This document shows positions 47,656-56,375 of a stretch of DNA of 64,000 nucleotides, piece after piece. Within the stretch, counting starts at the first letter, position 1. Every line of letters starts with the position of its first letter. The stretch is from an uncultured Flavobacterium sp. (GTDB taxonomy: Bacteria > Bacteroidota > Bacteroidia > Flavobacteriales > Flavobacteriaceae). The position numbers and the translations under genes are program-made. The DNA is taken from NCBI RefSeq assembly GCF_951805225.1, contig NZ_OX638201.1, forward strand, positions 2,418,001 through 2,482,000, in the 5' to 3' direction. The notes below the pieces were generated by a model, which saw nothing but the letters and a program-made list of their open reading frames with translations, was not told the DNA's origin and made no database searches.

Positions 47656-48165
47656 CTAACCTGCTAAGTAGCCTACAGGAATTGTCGCCATTATATTTTT
47701 ATTTAAAGAATCAATTCTGATAATAATTTTATTGCTGTTGCTGATATTTAAAACCTGACACTCTAGTCCAGTTAATGGACCATGAGTTATTGTTCTAAGA
47801 TCACCGACTTTAAAATTTTCAGTATTGGTTTCAATCTCAGTAAGATCCTTACTTTGCAATAAAAATTCAATATTTTTTATCTCCGTGTCACTTACTTTAG
47901 CATACTCCATTCCGAAACGGATATACATACAAGCTCCGCTAACTGAAAGTGCCTTATGAAAATCCATTGAAGAATTAATCTTTACAAAAACATAAGAGGG
48001 AAATAGCAATTTATGAATCATTTTTCTTCTGTCTGTTCGTGTACTTTGTACTTGAACTGATGGTAAAAAAGCCTTTATTTCTAAATTATTAAGCCATTCA
48101 GATACTTTTCTTTCATGATGACTTTTAACATACAGAACATACCAACCATTTTGAATTGATTTCAT
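47656..48165 (-). CDS. NusG-family specialised antiterminator (UpxY/RfaH/LoaP-like)
   Basis: 169 aa. The NGN domain is at ~1-105 (NGWYVLYVKSHHERKVSEWLNNLEIKAFLPSVQVQ; HKLLFPSYVFVKI) and a KOW domain at ~118-165 (FKVGDLRTITHGPLTGLECQVL). It is too short and divergent for housekeeping NusG. UpxY proteins in Bacteroides act on capsule operons, RfaH on long virulence operons and LoaP on polyketide operons, each by suppressing termination. As first gene of a ~33 kb same-strand biosynthetic run, it most likely allows RNA polymerase to read through it. Its own ~100-base leader includes a small hairpin (TTCTC-GTAACA-GAGAA), a possible recruitment site. Confidence 0.88.
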   Translation of the reverse strand: MKSIQNGWYVLYVKSHHERKVSEWLNNLEIKAFLPSVQVQSTRTDRRKMIHKLLFPSYVFVKINSSMDFHKALSVSGACMYIRFGMEYAKVSDTEIKNIEFLLQSKDLTEIETNTENFKVGDLRTITHGPLTGLECQVLNISNSNKIIIRIDSLNKNIMATIPVGYLAG

Positions 48166-48685
48166 AAATAAAAAATAAAAAAAGTGTTTTGGGAATAGCT
48201 ACGCTGTTCTCTGTTACGAGAATACTTATCTAAATAACTAGTATTAAAAAACTGAAACGCATTAGATTTAATGCTAAAATAGCAGTAGCATTTCTATAAA
48301 AATTACGGACTTTGTAGAGAATAATTACGGTACAGTGTAAAAAAAACACAAGTAACTGATTATAAGCAAATCAAGCCACAGTTTTACAACAAGAATGTTG
48401 CTTTAAGACTCATTATTAAAGTACAATTATTAAAAATAAAGCATTAATATTCTAAACTGACGAACAAAAAAGTTCTATTATTTTATTGTTTTAATATTGG
48501 AATATAGAAAGCTGATTATAATATTTTAAACAGAGATAAAAGCAAAATCATTATAACACTAATAGATTATAATTAAGTTATAATAAAGTCGCAAAGAAGT
48601 ACTAAATTGAATTTTTAGACGAAAAAAAACATATTAATTTCTGAAGAGATTCCGTGAAGTAGAAGGAAGATAAAAAATCATTTAG
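48166..48685. other. Intergenic region with the main operon promoter and leader
   Basis: Lies between the histidine kinase stop and the antiterminator start. Contains the promoter (48274-48331) and a leader of about 100 bases. The part from 48340 to 48685 is AT-rich; no gene or terminator is evident. Confidence 0.6.
48274..48331 (-). promoter_or_regulatory. Promoter/operator of the main biosynthetic operon
   Basis: Gene orientation: ACCGTAAT (48331-48324), 14 bases, TCCGTAAT (48309-48302), 20 bases, TATTTTAG (48281-48274). Same elements, same spacings as 1953-2010. The 22-base centre-to-centre distance of the half-sites equals about two helical turns. Confidence 0.7.
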
Positions 48686-50701
48686 TTACTGAAGATTAAA
48701 AACGACCTCTATTGTCGTTCCTTCTCCTATTTTTGATTCAATATTAAACTGACCTTGTAATGAATTTACCCTTTCTTTCATGTTAGTTATTCCAATACCA
48801 TCTTTAATATTTTTAATATCAAATCCTCGCCCATTGTCGATAATTGATATCTTTAAAAAGACATTAGTTTTACTCTCAATTTTAACTTCACAATTTGCGG
48901 CATCTGAATATTTATTGATATTTAAAATAGCCTCCTGAATTATGCGGTATAAATTTATTTTGTAGATATTCTTAATAGTAGACCATTCTAAGTTTTCATC
49001 AATTACATAATTAAACTTTGTGGAGCTTATCTCTTTTTGATTTTCAAATAAACTTAACAATAAAGCATTGAAATCATTCCCATCCAAAAAAGAACTTCGA
49101 CTTAAATCATGCGATATAGTCCTGATTTCATTTTCTATGTTTTGTAACTCAAATATAAACTCTTTTCGTTTTTCGATGATTTCTTTATCTACCTTAGAAT
49201 TATAGAAACCTAAATTCATACGAACACTATAAATTTTGTTCATTATCCCATCATGCAATTCTCTGGCTATTTTAACTTTTTCATTTTCCTTGGCAGCATT
49301 AATTTTTTCATTTTGTTCTGTCAATAATAAATAAATTTCTTCATTAGCCTTCTGATGTGTTTTTAAAAACTTTAGTTCTTTGTTTTTATATTTAAAATAT
49401 CTCGTAACAAAAACTATAACTAATAATAGAATAACACCAAATGAAACAATTAAAATGTAAAAATTCTTCTTAGTCAAAACTTTATTTTCATCTTCAATTC
49501 TTGAAGTTTCGTATTCGATTCTTGCATATTTATTATGTGCGTTTTTTTGAACTATATTAATACTATCACTTAATTTGATATATTCATTTGCGTAATAAAA
49601 ACTTTTATTTTTATCCAAAGTATAAAGCAGTTTTAATGACGTCAAAATTTCATTGCTATTCTTAATTCGAGTTGCAAGTGTATTTGCTTCTTTAAGAATT
49701 TCAATCGCTCTAAAAGTATCTTTTTGAGTTAAAAAATATTCGCCAATATGAATTTTTTTATATAAAATATCTGATTCATCACCATTCTTTTTTAGGATTT
49801 TCAACGATTTTGAAAACATAGCGTAAACATTATCATATTCTTTATTTTTCATTTTAGAATACGCCAGATTACTAAGGACATTCGCATACAATCTAGGCCA
49901 TTTTTCTTCTAAATTCTCAGAAAGCAAACCTTTCAATTTTGCAATAGACTTTGAATATTCCCCTTTTAAATCATAAAGATTACAAATATTGATGCTCGAT
50001 GCGATGTAGTAATTGTGCTCTTCATCTTTATCAATACCTGAAAGCTTCATTTTTTCTAAATTATTCAAAGCCTGTTGATGATACCATAAAGCTTTGTCAT
50101 AATTGTTTAATTTCTCCAAACAAGTACCCATCAAAGTATTGCAGGAATAAATTAGTCGTTGATCTTTAGATCCTTTTAAGTAATGCAAAGCTTTAGAAAT
50201 TTCGACTTCGCATTCTGTATAATTTCCGTCATAGAATAAAACATATGCTTTATTAAATAACATCCTTGCCATATTATCAAAATCAGATAACTTAAAATAT
50301 AGTTTTTCTGCTTGTAAATAATAAAAATAGGCACTGTCCTTTTTTACGCTTCCATAACTATCTCCAATATAATAAAACGCCTTCGCCATGCCCTCTTTAT
50401 CATTAACATCTTTCGATAATTTGAGAACCAATAGACTAGCACGCAAAGATTTTTTTAGATTATTGTTATAATAATATTCAGTAGATAACTTGAAATAAAA
50501 GTTTCTAACAACAGAATCGTTTTCCTCATGCTTTAATACATTAAATATTGAATCTAAATACTTTTCTTTCTTTTTGCTGTCTAAATGATTACTATTAAAT
50601 AAAAGAGTTTTTTCAATTTCCGAACTGGTAAAATCTGTTTTTTTACATGAAAAAAACATAAGTACCAACAGTAAAGAAATTATTTTAAGAGGTGTAGCCA
50701 A
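48686..50701 (-). CDS. TPR-containing sensor histidine kinase (NarL-type, HisKA_3)
   Basis: 671 aa. The N-terminus MATPLKIISLLLVLMFFSC is a lipoprotein-type or cleavable signal with Cys at 19. Residues ~50-385 form repeated TPR-like helices, a membrane helix is at ~408-427, then a short coiled coil, the HisKA_3 box IARELHDGIMNKI with phospho-His 483, and an ATPase domain with DNGRGFD and GIGITNMKERV. Typical Bacteroidota periplasmic-TPR kinases pair with LuxR-type regulators, here the response regulator at 51264. It follows the small lipoprotein gene by 99 bases on the same strand. Signal unknown; cell density, peptide product or nutrient state are all open. Confidence 0.92.
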   Translation of the reverse strand: MATPLKIISLLLVLMFFSCKKTDFTSSEIEKTLLFNSNHLDSKKKEKYLDSIFNVLKHEENDSVVRNFYFKLSTEYYYNNNLKKSLRASLLVLKLSKDVNDKEGMAKAFYYIGDSYGSVKKDSAYFYYLQAEKLYFKLSDFDNMARMLFNKAYVLFYDGNYTECEVEISKALHYLKGSKDQRLIYSCNTLMGTCLEKLNNYDKALWYHQQALNNLEKMKLSGIDKDEEHNYYIASSINICNLYDLKGEYSKSIAKLKGLLSENLEEKWPRLYANVLSNLAYSKMKNKEYDNVYAMFSKSLKILKKNGDESDILYKKIHIGEYFLTQKDTFRAIEILKEANTLATRIKNSNEILTSLKLLYTLDKNKSFYYANEYIKLSDSINIVQKNAHNKYARIEYETSRIEDENKVLTKKNFYILIVSFGVILLLVIVFVTRYFKYKNKELKFLKTHQKANEEIYLLLTEQNEKINAAKENEKVKIARELHDGIMNKIYSVRMNLGFYNSKVDKEIIEKRKEFIFELQNIENEIRTISHDLSRSSFLDGNDFNALLLSLFENQKEISSTKFNYVIDENLEWSTIKNIYKINLYRIIQEAILNINKYSDAANCEVKIESKTNVFLKISIIDNGRGFDIKNIKDGIGITNMKERVNSLQGQFNIESKIGEGTTIEVVFNLQ

Positions 50702-50800
50702 AAGTTTAAGTATTATTTTACAATTTCAAATATAGCGTTTTGAAATAAAAATACTATAAAAATTTAACTATAAATCATATGGCACTCGTTAAAATATAAA

Positions 50801-51052
50801 TTAATCTTTTCTTGGTGGTCTTGGAATAATAGGATCGCCTTCTGTAATATTTTCTGCCTGAATAGTATTTTTATTGATTGAATCTTGAATCTTAGCATTC
50901 ATTTTTTCATTCAAATTTTTCAATGAGTCTTTAGTTAGCGTTTTTATTTGGTTGTTTTGATCTGCCGAAATTTCGTAATCATCATTTGTGCATGAAAAAG
51001 TTAACAATGCAAGTGAAATTAATAATCCTGGAATAAATAACTTGTTTTTCAT
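50801..51052 (-). CDS. Small lipoprotein with proline-rich tail
   Basis: 83 aa. Signal peptide with lipobox LTFSC (Cys ~21), followed by an acidic/Asn-rich helix-prone part (~24-66) and a tail GDPIIPRPPRKD. I do not recognise a family. It is the first gene of a probable transcript with the histidine kinase and has its own TACGG dyad 55 bases upstream. A sensory partner of the kinase's periplasmic TPR domain, or a signal precursor, would fit the context. Confidence 0.75.
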   Translation of the reverse strand: MKNKLFIPGLLISLALLTFSCTNDDYEISADQNNQIKTLTKDSLKNLNEKMNAKIQDSINKNTIQAENITEGDPIIPRPPRKD

Positions 51053-51106
51053 AAGAATAATTTTATTTTATTATTACACAAAAAAACAGCTAACCTTAAA
51101 TTAAAA

Positions 51107-51125
51107 TGTACGGTAAATCCGTAAA
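51107..51125 (-). promoter_or_regulatory. 8-3-8 inverted repeat upstream of lipoprotein/kinase
   Basis: TGTACGGT-AAA-TCCGTAAA, an imperfect copy of the dyad at 51208-51226 with the same 3-base spacer. Confidence 0.6.
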
Positions 51126-51207
51126 TTTTAATTTTAAGCTAAAAATAACTCTACTTAACCCATTAAAAATCAAACATTAAATCCCATTGTAAACTACTTG
51201 AATTGAC

Positions 51208-51226
51208 ATTACGGAGAATCCGTAAT
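51208..51226 (+). promoter_or_regulatory. Perfect 8-3-8 inverted repeat upstream of the response regulator
   Basis: ATTACGGA-GAA-TCCGTAAT. It lies 6 bases before a perfect Bacteroidota -7 box (TACATTTG, 51233-51240) and thus overlaps the core promoter, a position suited to autoregulation. Confidence 0.7.
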
Positions 51227-51232
51227 ATTTCT

Positions 51233-51240
51233 TACATTTG
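51233..51240 (+). promoter_or_regulatory. -7 box of the response regulator promoter
   Basis: TACATTTG matches TAnnTTTG exactly, 23 bases before the ATG, predicting a very short leader. Confidence 0.55.
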
Positions 51241-51263
51241 TTAAAATCGAATTAAACAAATTT

Positions 51264-51932
51264 ATGAATCTTAATATTTTGATCGTCGACGACCATCCGA
51301 TGACCGTGGATAGTTACGTCAACCTGTTATCTGATGGCGAATTTCAAGAAGACATTCCAAACTTTATAAAAAGCTATAACTGCGAAGATGCTTACAATAA
51401 AATTATTTTTTATTTAAAGCAAAATATTAACATTGATGTAGCATTCCTCGATATAAATTTGCCACCGTATAAACCATTAAATATTAATGATGGTATTGAT
51501 TTAGCATTTCTTATAAAAGAAAAATTTACAAAATGTAAAATAGTTCTCCTTACAATGCGAAGTGAGCCTTTGACTGTAGACAAAATAATAAAAGGCATCC
51601 AGCCTCAGGGTTTTATATCAAAAAATGATATCAATTTTGAGTTATTTCCTGTGATCTGTAAAAATATTATTAATGGCGAAATATTTAGAAGCAGTACAAT
51701 AGTAGAATCACAAAGGGAACTATTTAAAAAAAATATAAATTGGGACAATCATGATAATCAGATTTTAATATTAATTTCTCAAGGTGTCAAAACGGTTAAC
51801 CTTCCTGATTATATCCCTCTTTCTATGAGCGCTATCGAAAAAAGAAAAGCAAACATAAAAGATCAGTTACTGCGGGGAAAAGGAAGCGACAAAGATTTGA
51901 TAGAAAAAGCAAAAACATTAGGATTATTATAA
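51264..51932 (+). CDS. LuxR/NarL-like response regulator
   Basis: 222 aa. Receiver domain: acidic pair D9-D10, phospho-acceptor D63 (FLDINLP), T97 and K120, all in place. The output part (~155-222) has a helix-turn-helix of LuxR/GerE type (ILILISQGVKTVNLPDYIPL, SMSAIEKRKANIKDQL), somewhat divergent in the first helix as is common in Bacteroidota. It is transcribed divergently from the lipoprotein-kinase pair, and the intervening 211 bases contain two dyads of the half-site ATTACGGA. The same half-site precedes the biosynthetic operons, so it is the best candidate for the regulator binding there. Confidence 0.92.
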   Translation: MNLNILIVDDHPMTVDSYVNLLSDGEFQEDIPNFIKSYNCEDAYNKIIFYLKQNINIDVAFLDINLPPYKPLNINDGIDLAFLIKEKFTKCKIVLLTMRSEPLTVDKIIKGIQPQGFISKNDINFELFPVICKNIINGEIFRSSTIVESQRELFKKNINWDNHDNQILILISQGVKTVNLPDYIPLSMSAIEKRKANIKDQLLRGKGSDKDLIEKAKTLGLL

Positions 51933-52147
51933 AAAAATCAAATAACCTTTGTTTTTTAAGTTTGATTAAATACAATATTAAAAATTTCATCTTACCCTTT
52001 TAAATAGGTTTTATGAGTTCTTTCAGTAGTTTAATTTTTAAATGAAAGATTTTAACTTATTTTTTATTTAAGATCAAAAAAACAAAATAAATTATGAAAC
52101 AGTATAATCAGAGCTGTACAACATCTGTAATGGTTTCGAGTATAAGA

Positions 52148-52237
52148 TTCGAATCCTGCTCTCCAAACTAAAAAGCCCTAATGAAAATCAGGGCTTTTTT
52201 TATGGCAAAATTTCATTGCTAAAAATTAAAAATCTTC
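52148..52237. repeat. Direct repeat copy B (tRNA 3'-end-like plus terminator), candidate attachment site
   Basis: Same orientation as 4897-4985 and about 90% identical. The two copies bracket 47.2 kb that contains all the biosynthetic and regulatory genes except the left-edge NRPS. Confidence 0.8.
52171..52201. terminator. Hairpin terminator inside repeat copy B
   Basis: AAAGCCCTAAT / ATCAGGGCTTT stem with one mismatch and a GAAA loop, then T7 on the plus strand; an A-run on the other side permits bidirectional use. Confidence 0.7.
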
Positions 52238-52240
52238 AAT

Positions 52241-53344
52241 TCAAAAAAAAGGATAATCAATATAGCCTCGTGCACCGCCGCCTCCAAATAAAGTATGATT
52301 ATCTGAAATTTTATTTAAGCTCAAATTTTCTTTCACTCTGGCTGGATAATCCGGATTAGTCAAAAAATTTCTTCCAAAACCAACTAAATCAACCAAATTT
52401 TCCTGAAGCAATTTTTCAGCTTCTTCAGGAGTTTTATTGCCGGTAGCGATAATGGTATTTTTAAAAGTATCTCTAAGTTTACTTCTGAAATCAATTGGAA
52501 TTTGAGGTGCCTCATCCCAATCCGCTTCGCAAAGATGAATGTACGCAACATCAAGTTTGTTCAGCTCTTCTGCTGAAAGCATTATCGTTTCAAGAATCTC
52601 CGGATCATCCATATCTTTAAAACTAATAAAGGGAGAAAGCCTTACTCCTGTTTTTTCTTTTCCGACTGCATTCGATACCGCTTTTGAAATTTCAAGCAGT
52701 AAACGAATTCTGTTTTCCTTACTACCTCCATATTCATCAGTTCTTTTATTGCTATTGCTTCTCAAAAACTGATCGATCAGATAACCATTTGCCCCGTGAA
52801 TTTCAACACCATCAAAACCCGCTTCAATAGCATTTTTTGCACCTAGAACAAATTCTTTAATTACAATCTCAATATCGCTTTTATTCATTTCTCTTGGTTC
52901 GTCTACAGGCACAAAAGTGGCATCACCATTTGGAGCGCCGTCAAAAATGTAAACACTTGTATTTTGAGCCGTTAGTGACGAAGGTGCGATTGGCTGTAAC
53001 CCGTTTACTTTAGAACTGCTTACTCTGCCAACATGCCACAACTGCAGAAATATTTTACTCCCGTTTTGATGTACAGCATCTGTTATTAATTTCCAGCCTT
53101 CTATTTGCTGCTTACTGTAAATTCCGGGTGTTTTGGCATATCCTTTTCCTTGTAGAGAAACCTGAACTGCTTCTGTAATTATAATACCTGCCGTACTTCG
53201 CTGGGCATAATATTCTGCCATTAAAGCATTTGGAATATCACCAGGCTGTGAAGCTCTTGAACGCGTCATTGGAGCCATTAAAAAGCGGTTTTCTAAATGA
53301 TTACCACTTAAATTATAGTGCTGAAATAGTTTTTGATACTTCAT
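52241..53344 (-). CDS. Old Yellow Enzyme family flavin oxidoreductase (NemA-like)
   Basis: 367 aa, normal length. FMN barrel with N-terminal RFLMAPMTRSRA (~20-31), LWHVGRVSS (~101-109), active-site region EIHGANGYLIDQFL (~180-193) and RLSPF (~232). Such NADPH-dependent ene-reductases reduce activated C=C bonds or nitro groups. It is the last gene of a minus-strand run starting at 59200, 41 bases after the deacetylase-like gene. The substrate is unknown. It starts just beyond the direct repeat, so lies outside the candidate element. Confidence 0.92.
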   Translation of the reverse strand: MKYQKLFQHYNLSGNHLENRFLMAPMTRSRASQPGDIPNALMAEYYAQRSTAGIIITEAVQVSLQGKGYAKTPGIYSKQQIEGWKLITDAVHQNGSKIFLQLWHVGRVSSSKVNGLQPIAPSSLTAQNTSVYIFDGAPNGDATFVPVDEPREMNKSDIEIVIKEFVLGAKNAIEAGFDGVEIHGANGYLIDQFLRSNSNKRTDEYGGSKENRIRLLLEISKAVSNAVGKEKTGVRLSPFISFKDMDDPEILETIMLSAEELNKLDVAYIHLCEADWDEAPQIPIDFRSKLRDTFKNTIIATGNKTPEEAEKLLQENLVDLVGFGRNFLTNPDYPARVKENLSLNKISDNHTLFGGGGARGYIDYPFF

Positions 53345-53385
53345 CTTATTATGGTTTTAATGGTGATAGTTTTAATAGTAATAGC

Positions 53386-54342
53386 TTATTCTCTTATAAT
53401 GCTCTTATCCTGATAAGCCATTTGAGCAATCTCGTCTTTTCGTTTAAAACTAACTCCTTTATGTTTTTGAATATAACTAATGATTTCTGTCGCCGCGCTA
53501 ACCATTTGCGGCGTTCCTCCTATTCGATCATGAAAACTTATTGACATCTGTCTGCGCTTTGTTTCTGATTCTTTATAAAGCTGGTCAAACTCCATTATAA
53601 CCTGACGTGCAAACTGATCTGCACTAAAATTTTTCCCTTCTATTAATACAATATCATTACAGCGAATGGTGTATGGAACTACTGCAAAATCATTCCCTTT
53701 TACTTTTAATAAAAAAGGTTCATCACGGCTTAAATCGTCAATATGATATTTAAAACCAAGTTCCTGCAGAATTTCCAGTGTATTTGGACCGCGTCTTAAC
53801 CAATTTGCATTATAACCCACAGGTTCAAAACCGGTTACTTTTTTAATAGCTTCTGCCCCGTCTTTGATGAACTTTTTTTCTGTTTCATATGGCATAGAAT
53901 ATTCTGTTGCCCAGTCCATACCGTGTGCCGCAGCTTCATGTCCTCTTTGTACAATTTCTTTGGCTAATTCCGGATTTTTCAAAACTGCAGATCCCACCAT
54001 GTGCGAGGTAACCTTGATTCCGAATTTATCCCAATTGTCCAGCATTCTGGGAATTCCTTCTTTATACCCATATTGGTACCAGGTTTCTCCAGGAAGATCT
54101 ACAAAACCTTTCTGCATATTTTGCGGAAATGGACTTTCAGAATTTACCGGTTGTCCGCCCGCTTCAAACTGCATCGATACCGAAACCACCAAACGAGATC
54201 CATCGGCCCATTTAGAAGCAGAATTTTCATTCTTAGTTAATTCGTCTGCTTTAATATCACTTGCAGAAAATGTGTTTATTGGGATCAAACCCGCAAGGCC
54301 GGCAAGACCTGCTTGTTTAATAAATGTTCTTCTGTCTTTCAT
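53386..54342 (-). CDS. Tat-exported polysaccharide-deacetylase-family protein (PuuE-like)
   Basis: 318 aa. Tat-type N-terminus RRTFIKQAGLAGLAGLIP, export expected. The rest matches the polysaccharide deacetylase / allantoinase-like (PuuE) branch: SMQFEAGG, TSHMVG, HEAAAHGMDW (~133-142), GYNANWLRRGPNTLEIL and SFHDRIGG. This branch hydrolyses C-N bonds in small cyclic or linear amides as well as sugars. Neighbours include an amidohydrolase and an alpha/beta hydrolase, which suggests small-molecule degradation. Confidence 0.88.
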   Translation of the reverse strand: MKDRRTFIKQAGLAGLAGLIPINTFSASDIKADELTKNENSASKWADGSRLVVSVSMQFEAGGQPVNSESPFPQNMQKGFVDLPGETWYQYGYKEGIPRMLDNWDKFGIKVTSHMVGSAVLKNPELAKEIVQRGHEAAAHGMDWATEYSMPYETEKKFIKDGAEAIKKVTGFEPVGYNANWLRRGPNTLEILQELGFKYHIDDLSRDEPFLLKVKGNDFAVVPYTIRCNDIVLIEGKNFSADQFARQVIMEFDQLYKESETKRRQMSISFHDRIGGTPQMVSAATEIISYIQKHKGVSFKRKDEIAQMAYQDKSIIRE

Positions 54343-54390
54343 GTATTTTTATTTTAAGATATAGCGTATTTCCTCTTCATTGAATACATT

Positions 54391-54864
54391 TTATTTCAGT
54401 ACTTTTTCAATAACCAGCGTTTCTTCGTAGAGTGAAAATTTACTAATCAGATTATTTTCTATTGTTAGATGAATCGCAAGAGGCATTTTAAAATGTTTAC
54501 CGTTTTTTTTCACCGTTCTTTCAACAAAACCAAAAACCGCTACTTCATTTCCTCTTACTAAAAAAGATTGTGCTTCGAGTTTTTCACTTCCATCAATAAA
54601 GTAACTAAAAAGTGTTTTGAATAATTCAGAAATTTCTTCTCTCTTAGAGCGATGTCCCGTCCATGGCATATATTTCGATTCGAAAATATACCAATCTACT
54701 TTTTCAGAAACCATAGAAGCTATTTTTTCAGGATCTTTCGCTCCAATATATCCAAAGAATTTCTCTGCAGTTTCTTTTGTTTTGATTTCTTCATCAGTAT
54801 AAACTTGTGCTTGTGCCGAAAAACCAATCAATAACATTACGGTTATTAATTTTATAGTTTTCAT
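54391..54864 (-). CDS. Secreted NTF2/SnoaL-like protein
   Basis: 157 aa from the chosen ATG (the frame opens at 54891, but MKTIKLITVMLLIGFSAQAQ at 54864 is a proper signal peptide). The mature part has the cone-shaped NTF2-like pattern: ETAEKFFGYIGAKDPEKIASMVSEKVDWYIF followed by a strand-rich half (VRGNEVAVFGFVERTVKKNGK). Members act as small-molecule isomerases, hydrolases or binders. It lies between the porin and the deacetylase-like genes. Confidence 0.82.
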   Translation of the reverse strand: MKTIKLITVMLLIGFSAQAQVYTDEEIKTKETAEKFFGYIGAKDPEKIASMVSEKVDWYIFESKYMPWTGHRSKREEISELFKTLFSYFIDGSEKLEAQSFLVRGNEVAVFGFVERTVKKNGKHFKMPLAIHLTIENNLISKFSLYEETLVIEKVLK

Positions 54865-54931
54865 TTTTGATTTAAAGACTACTTTTTCCATAATGATGTT
54901 TTTTTTAAATTATTTTGATGCAGCTTTCACG

Positions 54932-56305
54932 TTAAAAATGAAGCTGCATCGTAATTCCTGTAAAGAATATATTTTTACCTGTTCCGGATGCTTTGATATA
55001 ATCTTTGGCCTGAAACCAAGTCGCTTCGAGTCTGAAATAAAGATATTGATTAGGCTCCCAAATCATTTCGCTTTCTAACTGATTTCCTATTTTCTTTGCT
55101 GTCGTGGTATCTCCGGGATAAATCAAAGTAGTATTTGGCGCATAAATACCATCATTGCTGCTGTATCTCCAAAACATATCATAATCAATTACCCAATCAA
55201 CGTTTTTGAGAATTTCAAAACTCAATGATGGATGAAAATCAATCAAATTCGAAGGCCCAATTACGGAAGCTAATCCGAAATAAGCACCTCTTGGAAAAAG
55301 CGGATTAAAGGTTTGCAAACTTGTATCGCCTTCCGTTTTGTCTCCGCTTATTACTTCGGTTTTAAAACCAATTTCAGGACGAAATTTTACCGTATTAAAC
55401 CGATATCCTGCATTAATAGAAGCTGTCCAGGCACTAATATTTTTATCTGCAACATTCCCAAATTGGTAAACAGCTTCTCCGTCATAACGCCAGTTTTCTG
55501 TTTTACCCCAAATTCGTGTTCCTACAGATTGTCGGTTTTCTTTTCCCGTTGCATCATTAAACGCTGCATGAGCTCTTTCATAACCTAAATAATAAACATC
55601 AATATTTTTGATCACCGGTATTTTGTTAAACACCAAATAACTTCCCCATAATTGCCTGTCTTTATTCGATGCATCATCAAAAATACCATCGTGAGCTACA
55701 ACATAATGTGAATAAAACAAATCTGTTGTAAAATTTTGTCTGGATACAATTGCTTTAATTCCGTCAAAAGATTGCCTGTTATTTGGCCCGTCCCTAACGG
55801 CAACCAAACGCTGTGATCCATAAGTGAGTTCCTGTCTTCCTACTCTTAAAATAAGTTTTTTTGCGCCCTCATTTATGAAATTAAAATCTGCAAAAGCCTG
55901 ATGTACTTCAAGCGGATTTTGTTCTACGGGATTCGGATCAATTCTGCCGTCTGCCATACTGCTTTGTGTCTGAACAAAAGTTCTGAAAAATTTTCCGGCA
56001 TGAAAATCGGCATGAAATAAATACCTTCCCAAAACATAACCGTCGTTATCCTGCGGACCATCTCCCCAATTTTCATTTTTAGCATAGAAGTACTGAAATC
56101 GTATATCGCCCCCAAAACTGATATACGTTTCTTTGGAAGCAGAAAGTGGCAGGAATTTCATTGTTTTATACCAATCATTGCTTGCGGTATCATTTTTTAA
56201 AACACTATAATTTTCATCAAATCGCAGTGATTTAAAAGCAGGATATCGTTGTGCAAAACCAGAAAATGAAATCAATAAAACCACAAATAGGATTTTGTTT
56301 TTCAT
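54932..56305 (-). CDS. Alginate-export-family outer-membrane porin
   Basis: 457 aa. Signal peptide to ~18 (SFSGFAQ). Repeated amphipathic strands ending with a C-terminal Phe (GITMQLHF), as for outer-membrane barrels. The segments YISFGGDIRFQYFY, AFADFNF and LILRVGRQELTYGSQRLVAVRDGPNNRQSFDG are characteristic of alginate_exp proteins. It probably lets a substrate of this operon cross the outer membrane; alginate itself is unlikely as no polysaccharide genes are near. Confidence 0.88.
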   Translation of the reverse strand: MKNKILFVVLLISFSGFAQRYPAFKSLRFDENYSVLKNDTASNDWYKTMKFLPLSASKETYISFGGDIRFQYFYAKNENWGDGPQDNDGYVLGRYLFHADFHAGKFFRTFVQTQSSMADGRIDPNPVEQNPLEVHQAFADFNFINEGAKKLILRVGRQELTYGSQRLVAVRDGPNNRQSFDGIKAIVSRQNFTTDLFYSHYVVAHDGIFDDASNKDRQLWGSYLVFNKIPVIKNIDVYYLGYERAHAAFNDATGKENRQSVGTRIWGKTENWRYDGEAVYQFGNVADKNISAWTASINAGYRFNTVKFRPEIGFKTEVISGDKTEGDTSLQTFNPLFPRGAYFGLASVIGPSNLIDFHPSLSFEILKNVDWVIDYDMFWRYSSNDGIYAPNTTLIYPGDTTTAKKIGNQLESEMIWEPNQYLYFRLEATWFQAKDYIKASGTGKNIFFTGITMQLHF

Positions 56306-56375
56306 AATTCAATTTTAAATTATCTACTTGATATGTGTAATTATTTAAATTACATCCAACGGATTTTATTTATGT

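Larger units (their letters stand above)
51933..52240. other. Intergenic region with direct repeat copy B
   Basis: No gene seen. Contains the tRNA-3'-end-like repeat copy B (52148-52237) with a terminator that can serve the response regulator gene. Confidence 0.6.

Noticed and set aside
53864..54364. Open frame of 166 codons on the plus strand
   Set aside because: Mirror of the Tat-exported deacetylase-like gene; composition shows no independent coding signal.
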